Source of the DNA: Lachnospiraceae bacterium UBA3711
Lineage (GTDB): Bacteria > Bacillota > Clostridia > Lachnospirales > Lachnospiraceae
Assembly (NCBI GenBank): GCA_002371345.1
Contig: DFHY01000007.1
Span: forward strand, 1,028-29,044
Direction of reading: 5' to 3'
Length of the DNA: 28,017 nt
Below, one piece after another: positions 17,675-25,812 of the stretch. Numbering within the stretch: position 1 is the first letter of the stretch; every line of letters starts with the position of its first letter. Made by a program: the position numbers and the translations under genes. The notes under the pieces are model-generated. The model saw only the letters and a list, made by a program, of their open reading frames with translations. It did not search any database and had not been told where the DNA came from.

Positions 17675-20600
17675 GTGAGGAGACGCCTGGAACAGCTTTT
17701 GAACGAGACATTTGAATACGATCCGCCCAGGCTTGTCTGTGAACCTGCCTCAGTGGACACCGAGATGGATGCGGGAGCCATGATACGCGGCAGTATACTG
17801 GTTTCTCATCCCGAAGGAAAACGGTGCAGGGGCTTTGTGTACTCTTCCGATCCAAGAGTAGTCCCGGAGACCGCCGAGTTCTACAGCCCGAAGTCCGAGA
17901 TCAGGTACCATGCCGACCTGAGGGAACTTGGCGCAGGACAGAGGGCAGAGGGAACATTCACCATCTGCAGCGAACTCGGTGAGACAGCCATTCCCTATAC
18001 CTTCAGGGTGAAGGAGGCCGCCGCAGGGAAGGCGGTCATGGGTATCGATTCTCTGGCGGAGCTTGCCAGGAAGGACATGGATGCCGCTTCTTTGACATAT
18101 GCCTCAGAAGAGTTTGGCCGGTCCCTTGAGAACGTGAGCTACGAGGCGCTCACGATCTGGAAGGCTCTGTCGAAAGAGGAACCGAAGCGTTCGCTGGAAC
18201 AGTTCCTTATCGCCGAACAGAAGAAGGAGATGATCGAGCTGTCCCTGTCAGGGGAATCACAGCGGATAGTCAATCCCGAGGGTACGGTTCTCGAGGAGAT
18301 CACCCTGTCGAAGAGTACCTGGGGATACATGGATATAGAGATCTCATCTGATTCCAGGTTCATCAGGGTTGAGAAGAAGCACGTCACCACGGAGGAGTTT
18401 ATCGGCTCAAGCTGGCCACTGCGCTACATCATTGACTCCAATTTTCTTCACGCCGGGCGTAATCTCGGACGGATCATTGTCCATACATGCTATCAGACGC
18501 TTGCTTATGATATCTGCGTTGAGGTCAGGGGCGGAGTTGACCTGCGCTCGCACCGGGTACGCAACGTCATGATCAAGAGGGCGATCCGTCTGTATCTCGA
18601 TTACCGCCTCGGCAGGATCGACCTGCAGCAGTGGACCGAGCGCACGCACAGACTGATCGAGAGTTACAAAAGGGCTGACGGCAAGAGCCTGCTTGCGGAC
18701 CTGCTCGGAGTATTTGTCCTGCAGGCAGACGGCAAGAGGTCTTCGGCTGAGAGAGAACTGCACAGAATCGAGAGAAGCCCGAGGATACTTGAAGATGCCA
18801 ACGCTCAGGCGGTCTGGCTCTACCTCTCGACATTCTTTTCGAGAGATGACGATTACAGGATTCAGGTGCGCGGACAGCTGAGAGAGCTGTCATTGAAAGA
18901 GCGGTCATCCTGGCTGATACAGTGGCTGTCGCTGTATCTCCCGGAAAATGCTCAGGACACTGACGCGGGCAAGCTTGAGAAGATTATCCGCTTCGCCGAG
19001 CAGTACAGCGCAAGTCCCATCCTGCTTCTTGAGGGAGTGCAGATCGCCCGCGGCAATCCTTTCCTGCTACATGAGTGGTCGGGCGGGGTTCGCACTCTCA
19101 TAAACTGGGCCGTGAAGGAACAGGTTATGGATGAGCGCCTTATCCTCCACAGCATGAACCTGATACGCCGCAGGGGAGGATATGATCCGGTAACGTTCCG
19201 CATGCTGGGGAAGTGCTACGCGGATACCAGAATGGATGATGTACTCGCTGTCCAGGTGCAGATGGCGATTGCCGGAGATAAGAACGAGGAATCGTACTTC
19301 CCGCTGTATCAGAGCGCCGTGGCCAGAGATCTCAAGATCAACGGTCTGTATGAATACTATATGCAGACCATGAGCGAGGTGCGTATAGAACAGATACCGC
19401 AGGTTATCCGGCGCTACTTCGTCATGAACGAATCCATGGATTGGCGCAGGAAAGCACATATATACAGGAATCTCTCAGACTCTGAGGAGAGCATTCCCCA
19501 GATATTCTCCGCGATGCGAGAGAGGATGGAGAAGTTCGTCACAGACCAGATCCAGATGGGGCATATCAATGAGGATCTGTCGGTTCTGATCTCAAGATAT
19601 CTTACAAGGAGAATGGTTACGCCGCAGCTCTCCCGCAAGCTGATCAGGCTTCTGTTCACTTTTGAGGTGAACTGTCTGAGCCCGGATATGAAAAGGGTTG
19701 TCGTTGCGGATGTGCGCAGAAGCCGTGAATATGTTACGCAGATCGAGAACCATGCGGCACAGGTGAAGATATACTCTGAGCAGTCAAGAATCCTTCTTGA
19801 AGATGAACAGGGCAGGCGGTATACTTCGACCTCGCTGTACATGGCACAGCATCTTCTGAATGATACGTCGATAATGAATATGTGTGTACAGGCCGCGCCG
19901 GAGGATCCGCATCTGATGATGTTCTTCACTCTGACGCCGATGATGAAGCAGCCCATCACACACAGGACACTGAAGTTCTACCTGGAAGCGGAGCATATGG
20001 CAGCATTCTCTGACAGCTACCGCCTGCAGATCCGGAAATGGCTTCTTGATTATTATTACAACAATCCTCAGGAGGAGACACTGTCGGCGTTCCTGAGGGA
20101 AGCGGATACCGAAACCTACGTGCGTATCGACAGGATGAAGCTGCTGTCACTGCTGACTCAGGACGGAAGATATGAGAGAGCATGGACAATACTGGAAAAG
20201 TACGGGGTACAGGACGTTGACCTTAACCGGCTGATGCGTATACTTTCTCAGGTTGTCATTTCAAGAGAATATGAGGAAGACAGGACGCTCCTCGGATTCT
20301 GCGCGTACCTGTTCTCCGCCGGAAAGGTGGAGGAGCATGTGCTGATCTATCTGCTGATGTACTATGAGGGACCGGCTGCGGCTATGAAGAGCCTCTGGCG
20401 GGCCGGACGCGAGTACGAGCTGGAGACGATCAATCTGGAAAAGAAGATCCTTAGCCTGATCATTTTCATGAGACAGGGCAGCGAGAACAGCGAACAGATA
20501 TATCTGTCATACAGGAGATCCCTCGGAAGCCGCAGGATCTGCCAGGCCTATGTCATACTGCGCTGCTATGAGTATCTGGTTAAAGAGATGCCGGTGGCGG

Positions 20601-21205
20601 AGGTGATATTCGACGACTGCCTGATCGACTGGAAGAAGGGCGGTAATCTGCCGGATGTGTGCGCGCTCGCACTTCTCAAGCACCTGAGCAGGCTGCCTGA
20701 GTACACCCCGGATCAGAAAGAGGCGGCTGTAAGCCTGCTGTCAGAATACTCAAATAAAGGGATGCGTTTCGCGTTCTTCAAGGCGTTTCCCTACGATATC
20801 CGTTCGTCACTTGGCTGTGAGGACAGAGTGTTCTGCGAGGCGGCTGCGAGCCCTTCAAGCACGGTCAAGCTGTATTACCGGACACGCTATGAAAATGAGC
20901 CTTTCATGGAGATCACTATGAGGGATGTGTTCGAGGGCATACGTGTCAGGGAGTTCGTGCTGTTCGAAGGCGAACAGCTCGAATGCTACACGGAGGAGAC
21001 TAAGGAAAATGGGGAGAAGACCGTCAGCTCACACAGATTCCTGAAGGCCGGGCCGGTTCCGGATGAACTTAAGACAAGCCGCTACGGAATGCTGACGTCC
21101 ATGTCAAAGCATCTGTCAGAGGGAGATGAAGAAGCGTTTCAGGAAGAACTTAAGGAGTACAGGCAGCTGGACAGCCTCACGAAAGAGTTATTCACACTGA
21201 TGTAG
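17675..21205 (+). CDS. DUF5717-family giant protein with beta-sandwich and helical-repeat regions
   Basis: I recognise this as DUF5717, a family of about 1200 residues seen in Lachnospiraceae; its function is unknown. The GTG start has GAGGG seven bases upstream. No signal peptide or membrane segment is visible, so it should be cytoplasmic. Three parts can be seen in the 1176 residues. The N-terminal 18-115 looks like an immunoglobulin-like beta-sandwich (GSILVSHPEG, GTFTICSELGE). A second beta region at about 195-295 contains WGYMDIEISSD, FIGSSWPLRYIID and HAGRNLGRIIVHT. From about 295 to 1050 it is almost all helix with irregular repeats of the TPR or HEAT kind, and from about 1065 there is a last beta-rich part (KLYYRTRYENEPF, FVLFEGEQLECY). 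The architecture suggests a scaffold that holds partner proteins. It is followed 21 bases later by the DUF5716 gene. Confidence 0.85.
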   Translation: MRRRLEQLLNETFEYDPPRLVCEPASVDTEMDAGAMIRGSILVSHPEGKRCRGFVYSSDPRVVPETAEFYSPKSEIRYHADLRELGAGQRAEGTFTICSELGETAIPYTFRVKEAAAGKAVMGIDSLAELARKDMDAASLTYASEEFGRSLENVSYEALTIWKALSKEEPKRSLEQFLIAEQKKEMIELSLSGESQRIVNPEGTVLEEITLSKSTWGYMDIEISSDSRFIRVEKKHVTTEEFIGSSWPLRYIIDSNFLHAGRNLGRIIVHTCYQTLAYDICVEVRGGVDLRSHRVRNVMIKRAIRLYLDYRLGRIDLQQWTERTHRLIESYKRADGKSLLADLLGVFVLQADGKRSSAERELHRIERSPRILEDANAQAVWLYLSTFFSRDDDYRIQVRGQLRELSLKERSSWLIQWLSLYLPENAQDTDAGKLEKIIRFAEQYSASPILLLEGVQIARGNPFLLHEWSGGVRTLINWAVKEQVMDERLILHSMNLIRRRGGYDPVTFRMLGKCYADTRMDDVLAVQVQMAIAGDKNEESYFPLYQSAVARDLKINGLYEYYMQTMSEVRIEQIPQVIRRYFVMNESMDWRRKAHIYRNLSDSEESIPQIFSAMRERMEKFVTDQIQMGHINEDLSVLISRYLTRRMVTPQLSRKLIRLLFTFEVNCLSPDMKRVVVADVRRSREYVTQIENHAAQVKIYSEQSRILLEDEQGRRYTSTSLYMAQHLLNDTSIMNMCVQAAPEDPHLMMFFTLTPMMKQPITHRTLKFYLEAEHMAAFSDSYRLQIRKWLLDYYYNNPQEETLSAFLREADTETYVRIDRMKLLSLLTQDGRYERAWTILEKYGVQDVDLNRLMRILSQVVISREYEEDRTLLGFCAYLFSAGKVEEHVLIYLLMYYEGPAAAMKSLWRAGREYELETINLEKKILSLIIFMRQGSENSEQIYLSYRRSLGSRRICQAYVILRCYEYLVKEMPVAEVIFDDCLIDWKKGGNLPDVCALALLKHLSRLPEYTPDQKEAAVSLLSEYSNKGMRFAFFKAFPYDIRSSLGCEDRVFCEAAASPSSTVKLYYRTRYENEPFMEITMRDVFEGIRVREFVLFEGEQLECYTEETKENGEKTVSSHRFLKAGPVPDELKTSRYGMLTSMSKHLSEGDEEAFQEELKEYRQLDSLTKELFTLM

Positions 21206-21226
21206 CGCGAGTACATGGAGACTGCT

Positions 21227-22390
21227 ATGGAAGACGATAAGACGATACTGATTGGAATACAGATATCTGCCGATGGCGCGCAGATCACATGGTATAACTC
21301 AACCCTCACGGAGCCGCAGACACTGTCCCTTCCGGGCGAGGGGGAGGACGGGCTTATGAGCGTGCCGGCCGAGGCGTGGAAGGGAGCTATGCGCGGCGGC
21401 AGATTCGGTACCCAGGCGCTGGCACGTTACCTCGGAACACTAATAGAGACGGTTCCGGGGGAGAAAAATGTGAGAGACCTCAGGGTTGCAATCACTGTGC
21501 CTGCCCTGTCGCAGAGCCTTGGAGAACATTTTGTGGCGGCACTGGAGAGCCTTGACATAGAGCGGAAGAACATCTTTCTTCAGGACTGGAGAACCAGCTT
21601 CTACTATTATGTCGTCAGCATGCGCAGAGAGCTGTGGAGCGGAGACGTCGCTTTTCTGAGGGTGAAAAACCAGCAGATGATAGGCAGCATTCTACATATC
21701 GACCGCTCAGTGAAGCCCGGCGTTGTCACGATAGATGAAGTAGCATCTACGGATGTCAGCGACAGGGCCCGAGGGAAGCTGTCCGACGAGGACTGGGACA
21801 AGGAGAGAGACCGGCTGTTCTACGAACTGCTCGGAAGGCTGTTCGAGAGGCGCAATGTCACGACCAGCTACCTGTACGGGAACTATTTTGACAGAAGCTG
21901 GGCACAGAGGTCATTCCAGTATCTGACCTTCCGCCGTCATGCCTTCCAGGGACAGAACCTGTTCTCCAAGGGCGCCTGCTACTGCGTGATGGCAAGGCTG
22001 GGATTTGTGAAGATGCCGGATCTCCTGTTCATGGGAGTGGACCAGATCAGTGAGGATATCGGCATCAGAGTCCGCGTGAGAGGCAAGGAGCAGTATCAGG
22101 TCCTGATACCCGCGGGCCTTAACTGGTATGAGGCGCATTGCCAGGTGGACATGATTCCGGACGATGAGAAGAGCGTGACCATCCTGACTACTCCCGCTGA
22201 GGGAGGAGAGACGGTCGGGCATATTCTGAGGCTGGATCATTTTCCTGAGAGGGAAAACCGAGCCACCAGACTTAGGATGACGATCTATTTCACGGCTCCG
22301 GGCCGATGCGAGATAGAGGTGGAGGATATGGGGTTTGGCGGATTCCATCCGTCAACCGGAAGGATCTGGAAGAGACAGGTGATCCTATGA
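21227..22390 (+). CDS. DUF5716-family protein, divergent Hsp70/actin-like fold
   Basis: I recognise this as DUF5716, usually found next to DUF5717 in Lachnospiraceae. The sequence looks like a shortened Hsp70. It has an opening strand ILIGIQISADG where Hsp70 has the first phosphate loop. VAITVPALSQSLGEHF (from residue 87) matches the Hsp70 VTVPAYF block. The stretch FQGQNLFSKGACYCVMARLG (F240 to G259) resembles the adenosine-side glycine-alanine motif. The last 100 or so residues read like the beta substrate domain (VLIPAG, HILRLDHF, TIYFTAPGRCEIEVEDMG). The acidic and threonine residues of phosphate loop 1 and the GGGT of loop 2 are not seen, so ATP hydrolysis is doubtful. An in-frame ATG at 21215 is an alternative start; 21227 has the better site (TGGAG). 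The stop overlaps the next start as ATGA. Confidence 0.8.
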   Translation: MEDDKTILIGIQISADGAQITWYNSTLTEPQTLSLPGEGEDGLMSVPAEAWKGAMRGGRFGTQALARYLGTLIETVPGEKNVRDLRVAITVPALSQSLGEHFVAALESLDIERKNIFLQDWRTSFYYYVVSMRRELWSGDVAFLRVKNQQMIGSILHIDRSVKPGVVTIDEVASTDVSDRARGKLSDEDWDKERDRLFYELLGRLFERRNVTTSYLYGNYFDRSWAQRSFQYLTFRRHAFQGQNLFSKGACYCVMARLGFVKMPDLLFMGVDQISEDIGIRVRVRGKEQYQVLIPAGLNWYEAHCQVDMIPDDEKSVTILTTPAEGGETVGHILRLDHFPERENRATRLRMTIYFTAPGRCEIEVEDMGFGGFHPSTGRIWKRQVIL

Positions 22391-23184
22391 GCTTTGATCT
22401 GTGCAGCATAAAGATGGCCGAGCAGCCCTTCTTCATAGAGAGTATAGGGACGAGAATCTACTCCATAGAAGAGCTGTGCTGGTTTCTGCATCACAATCTG
22501 TGCCTGATCGATGAGAGCATCACGTCGCCGGCCCTTGTGGAATGGATAAGGGATGAGCTGGGGCTTAAGAGCCTGGCAAGAAAGCTGTCTGACGCTCTGG
22601 AGAGACCGGACCGGGATGTGAGCTATTTTGTCCTGCCCATTTTCCAGGAGGTCAGTTACCTGCGTCCGGGAGAATCCAGGCAGGTTCGCGATGAACTGAC
22701 ACGCTCGCAGGTCAGGCCGCAGGAGGAGAGGACAAAGACCCGCGGAGATTATCTGCTCAGAGGCGGGCGTTATCAGGCTGCCTGCACCCTGTACAGAGGC
22801 ATACTGGACAATCGCAGCGCGGGCAAGCTCTCAGCTCCGTTCTACGCTTCGGTCTGGAACAACCTCGGATGCGCTCTGGCCAGACAATACAGGTTCAGGG
22901 AGGCCGCGGAGGCATTTCTGAACGGTTGGAGGATGTTTCAGTCACGTGAGCTGATGCGGAAATATGTGAGTACTCTCCCGCTGTTTCTGTCAGACGAAGA
23001 ATACAGGAAGAAGCTGGAGGAGTTCGGAGCGGACAGCGTTCTTACCGGGAAGATTCAGGAGTACAATGCGGCCGCGGCCCTGAAGGCGGCGGATAAGACG
23101 GCTTCAAGAAGCCAGACTGACTTGGACAGCACCACAGTTCTCGAAGAGCTGAAGGAAGAGTACCGGAGGGGGGCGTTCGGATGA
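22387..23184 (+). CDS. TPR-containing cytoplasmic protein of the DUF5716/DUF5717 locus
   Basis: This 265-residue protein has no signal peptide. The N-terminal 115 residues hold the conserved-looking block FFIESIGTRIYSIEELCWFL followed by HHNLCLID. Then come two tetratricopeptide-like helix pairs: about 117-150 (GDYLLRGGRYQAACTLYRGI) and 156-190 (VWNNLGCALARQYRFREA). The C-terminal 50 residues are charged and helical. TPR proteins commonly bind Hsp70-type chaperones, so a partner role with the DUF5716 protein is plausible but only inferred. A longer frame begins at 22306 inside the previous gene. The ATG at 22387 is chosen because it forms an ATGA overlap with the upstream stop, has AGGTGA nearby, and starts the conserved part. 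Its own stop again overlaps the next gene as ATGA. Confidence 0.82.
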   Translation: MSFDLCSIKMAEQPFFIESIGTRIYSIEELCWFLHHNLCLIDESITSPALVEWIRDELGLKSLARKLSDALERPDRDVSYFVLPIFQEVSYLRPGESRQVRDELTRSQVRPQEERTKTRGDYLLRGGRYQAACTLYRGILDNRSAGKLSAPFYASVWNNLGCALARQYRFREAAEAFLNGWRMFQSRELMRKYVSTLPLFLSDEEYRKKLEEFGADSVLTGKIQEYNAAAALKAADKTASRSQTDLDSTTVLEELKEEYRRGAFG

Positions 23185-24158
23185 GACGCAGAAGCGTATG
23201 GAAGACTGTGTGTATATCTGCCATGTCAGGCATCCTCATGTCAGGCATGTGCTTTGCAGATGATGGAGGTTCCTCAGCCGGAGCCTCTTTTTTGGATAGC
23301 GGGGAATATGAACCACAGTTGGAGGAAGTCTTCGTGACGATACCTGGTATGGAAGGAGAGTGCTCGCTGCTGTGGGTTTCGGATATGCACCTGTGCGCGG
23401 GAGCCGATGATCCGGATGTGACGGATGAGCACAGACAGGACGCGCAGGAGAGGTACGAGATGCTTAGGAGCCCGTCAGGAACCGCGGCAAATGATTCCTG
23501 GGAGCTTCTGAGCGGAAGGATCGATTCATACGGCGCAGACTATGTGATCTTCGGGGCGGATATGGTCGATTACGCATCCGAGGAGAACTACTCCAGGCTG
23601 CAGGAGGGTCTTGACAGGCTGAACACACCCTGGATCTACATCCGCGCTGATCACGACTACGGGCGATGGTTCTCAGACATGGGAATCAAAAAGATGCGCA
23701 AGCTTCAGCGGTCGATAGCACCGCAGAACAAGCTCTGGACAGTAAGATTCGACGCATTTACCGTCGCCGGACTCGACAATACGACGACGGCAATAGCTGA
23801 CGAGACACTGGAAGAGTTCAGAGCCCTGTGCAATGAAGGAAAGCCGGTCATTTTGTGCACACACGTACCATTTGACACAGGATCAGAGGACTGCGCAGGA
23901 CTTGCCGCGCTCTCAGAAAGCGGATGGGATGACCGCGTTCTGTGCTGGGGAGACGGAGATGAGTACGACACGTCACAGGGCGGCAATATGAAAGAAATGC
24001 TGGATATAATAACAGCGCCTGACAGCCCCGTCTGCGCCGTCTTCGCAGGACATCTGCATCAGACATGGGACGGAAGCCTTACTGACAGCTGCACAGGGCA
24101 TGTATTCTCAGCGGCGTATGAGGATCATATAGGACTGATTACTGTGTCGGGGGAGTGA
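23181..24158 (+). CDS. Exported metallophosphoesterase
   Basis: This 325-residue protein belongs to the calcineurin-like metallophosphoesterase superfamily. It starts with a signal peptide (basic MRRRSVWK, a hydrophobic core, and a likely cut after CFA at residue 26), so it acts outside the membrane. The metal-binding motifs are in order: D68-x-H70 (VSDMHL), D127-x-x-D130 (ADMVD), D157-H158-D159 (RADHDY), H228 (CTHVPF) and G290-H-L-H292-x4. The usual GNH(D/E) has become ADHD, so the metal-bridging Asn is an Asp here, and the Gly of GDxxD is Ala. Twelve Trp or Cys-rich spots are scattered through the chain, but no lipobox is clear. The substrate is unknown. It is translationally coupled to the TPR gene by an ATGA overlap, which ties an exported enzyme to a set of cytoplasmic proteins. 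Confidence 0.85.
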   Translation: MRRRSVWKTVCISAMSGILMSGMCFADDGGSSAGASFLDSGEYEPQLEEVFVTIPGMEGECSLLWVSDMHLCAGADDPDVTDEHRQDAQERYEMLRSPSGTAANDSWELLSGRIDSYGADYVIFGADMVDYASEENYSRLQEGLDRLNTPWIYIRADHDYGRWFSDMGIKKMRKLQRSIAPQNKLWTVRFDAFTVAGLDNTTTAIADETLEEFRALCNEGKPVILCTHVPFDTGSEDCAGLAALSESGWDDRVLCWGDGDEYDTSQGGNMKEMLDIITAPDSPVCAVFAGHLHQTWDGSLTDSCTGHVFSAAYEDHIGLITVSGE

Positions 24159-24168
24159 AGCCTTCCTG

Positions 24169-24197
24169 TTGCGTCTGCTTACAGGTTGCGCTATAAT
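24169..24197 (+). promoter_or_regulatory. Sigma-70-type promoter for the pur genes
   Basis: TTGCGT at 24169-24174 and a perfect TATAAT at 24192-24197 are separated by 17 bases. This lies 11 bases after the metallophosphoesterase stop and gives a leader of about 130 bases before purF. A short inverted repeat, CCTGT/ACAGG (24165-24169 and 24181-24185), overlaps the -35 region and could be an operator or a weak hairpin. This is the clearest promoter in the window. Confidence 0.7.
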
Positions 24198-24215
24198 GCA
24201 GGTTGTTTTGTTTTA

Positions 24216-24304
24216 GGCCGCAGAGTACATGCTATATCCTTCATAAATAAAGATTGAAAAAATGGAAACCCGGATATCTAACGGAAGGAAAGTACCGGGC
24301 GGCT
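24216..24304 (+). promoter_or_regulatory. Structured 5' leader of purF, class unknown
   Basis: Three nested helices can be drawn: GGCCGC (24216-24221) with GCGGCT (24299-24304); GTAC (24225-24228) with GTAC (24292-24295); and ATATCC (24234-24239) with GGATAT (24272-24277). A competing hairpin, CCCGG (24269-24273) with CCGGG (24295-24299), would break them. TCCTT (24237-24241) could also pair with the purF ribosome site AAGGA (24322-24326). This suggests a leader that can switch and regulate purF. It does not match the conserved core of any riboswitch I can recall. The helices are short, so folding is unproven. Confidence 0.4.
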
Positions 24305-24333
24305 AACTAAAAAATACATACAAGGAATAAGAA

Positions 24334-25794
24334 TTGAATAGAAGAGAGACAGGAATATTTGACGCAGGAGATGTCCTGGATGAACCCCGCGAGGAGTGCG
24401 GGGTCTTTGGCATGTATGATTTTTCAGGCAGCGAGAATGTAGCTCCCGCAATCTATTACGGACTGCTGGCGCTCCAGCACAGAGGTCAGGAGAGCTGCGG
24501 AATCGCGGTCAGCGACACAACAGGTCCCAAGGGCAGAGTATTGAGCCGTAAAGGGATGGGCCTTGTCAATGAGAACTTCCAGGAGAAAGATCTGGACACA
24601 CTGAAAGGCGACATAGGAGTCGGCCACGTGCGCTACTCGACTGCCGGAGCGAGCACTATAGAAAATGCCCAGCCGCTGGTTCTGCACTACATCAAGGGAA
24701 CGCTTGCGATGGCGCACAACGGCAACCTTGTAAATGCGCCTGAGCTCACGAAGGAACTCTCGCGAACAGGCGCTATCTTCCAGACAACGACAGACTCGGA
24801 GCTGATTGCCTACGAGATCGCAAGAGCCCGAATCAACACAGGATCAGTTGAGGAAGCGGTATCGAAAGCGATGGAGCGCCTGAAGGGTTCATACTCGCTT
24901 GTTATCATGAGCCCAAGAAAACTGATAGGAGCAAGAGACCCGTTCGGATTCCGGCCACTGTGCATCGGCAAGAGAGGCAAGGCGTGGTTCCTGGCGTCAG
25001 AATCCTGTGCTCTGGATACTGTCGGAGCTGAATTTGTACGTGACGTGGAACCGGGCGAGATCGTGACTATCAGCCCGAGATTCGGCCTTCATTCTGACAG
25101 GAGCCACTGCATCAGACACGGAAAGACAGCACGATGCATATTTGAGTACATCTATTTCGGAAGGGCGGATTCCGAGATCGACCGGATACCTGTCTATAAC
25201 TCCAGAATACAGGCCGGACGCTATCTGGCTCAGGACAGCCCGGCAGACGCGGATCTTGTTATCGGAGTACCTGAATCAGGAAGCGTTGCCGCGCTCGGAT
25301 ACAGTATGGAGAGCGGAATTCCGTACGGACAGGGCTTTGTCAAAAACGGCTATGTCGGCAGGACCTTCATACAGCCGGGGCAGCAAAGCCGCGAATCAGC
25401 CGTACGGGTAAAGCTCAATCCTCTTCGCCACGCGGTAGAAGGCAAGAGGGTAGTGATGATCGACGACTCGATCGTCCGCGGAACCACCAGCGACAGAATC
25501 GTGCGCATGCTCCGAGAAGCGGGAGCAACAGAAGTGCATATGAGAGTAAGCTCACCGCCATTTCTCCATCCTTGCTATTTCGGCACGGATATACCGGAGA
25601 GAGAACAGCTGATCGCGTACAACCGCTCACTGGATGAGATCTGCAGCGTAATCGGCGCGGACAGCCTCGCATACCTCAAGATGGAACGCCTTCCGCAGAT
25701 CGTAGACGGACTTCCGATCTGCTCAGGCTGCTTCAGCGGCAAATATCCGATAGATCCGCCAGAAGTAGACATCCGCGGAGAATATGAGCACTGA
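24334..25794 (+). CDS. purF: Amidophosphoribosyltransferase
   Basis: PurF makes 5-phosphoribosylamine from PRPP and glutamine, the committed step of purine synthesis, in the cytoplasm. The 486-residue protein starts at a TTG codon with AAGGAAT seven bases upstream. The catalytic N-terminal nucleophile is C22 in EECGVFG, so a 21-residue propeptide must be removed, as in Bacillus. The glutaminase domain contains LALQHRGQESCGIA and VGHVRYSTAG. The C-terminal phosphoribosyltransferase domain contains the PRPP loop VVMIDDSIVRGTTS. The cysteines expected to hold a 4Fe-4S cluster in the Bacillus type are present (CIFEYIYFGR, HPCYFG and CSGCF), which points to an oxygen-sensitive enzyme. It is the first gene of a purF-purB-purA cluster with its own promoter and leader. 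Confidence 0.97.
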   Translation: MNRRETGIFDAGDVLDEPREECGVFGMYDFSGSENVAPAIYYGLLALQHRGQESCGIAVSDTTGPKGRVLSRKGMGLVNENFQEKDLDTLKGDIGVGHVRYSTAGASTIENAQPLVLHYIKGTLAMAHNGNLVNAPELTKELSRTGAIFQTTTDSELIAYEIARARINTGSVEEAVSKAMERLKGSYSLVIMSPRKLIGARDPFGFRPLCIGKRGKAWFLASESCALDTVGAEFVRDVEPGEIVTISPRFGLHSDRSHCIRHGKTARCIFEYIYFGRADSEIDRIPVYNSRIQAGRYLAQDSPADADLVIGVPESGSVAALGYSMESGIPYGQGFVKNGYVGRTFIQPGQQSRESAVRVKLNPLRHAVEGKRVVMIDDSIVRGTTSDRIVRMLREAGATEVHMRVSSPPFLHPCYFGTDIPEREQLIAYNRSLDEICSVIGADSLAYLKMERLPQIVDGLPICSGCFSGKYPIDPPEVDIRGEYEH

Positions 25795-25812
25795 GCGCAC
25801 AGCATCAGGCAG

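Noticed and set aside
22306..22386. Upstream extension of the TPR gene
   Set aside because: It overlaps the end of the DUF5716 gene in another frame and adds unconserved residues. The ATGA overlap at 22387 is the better start.
24165..24190. Terminator after the metallophosphoesterase gene
   Set aside because: CCTGT/ACAGG is only five base pairs with an 11-base loop and no T-run, and it overlaps a clear promoter.
24269..24304. ZTP (pfl) riboswitch in the purF leader, suggested by ACCGGGCGGC
   Set aside because: The upstream conserved part (ACUGGCG) is missing, and the outer stem would use the same bases as the core. The match is partial.
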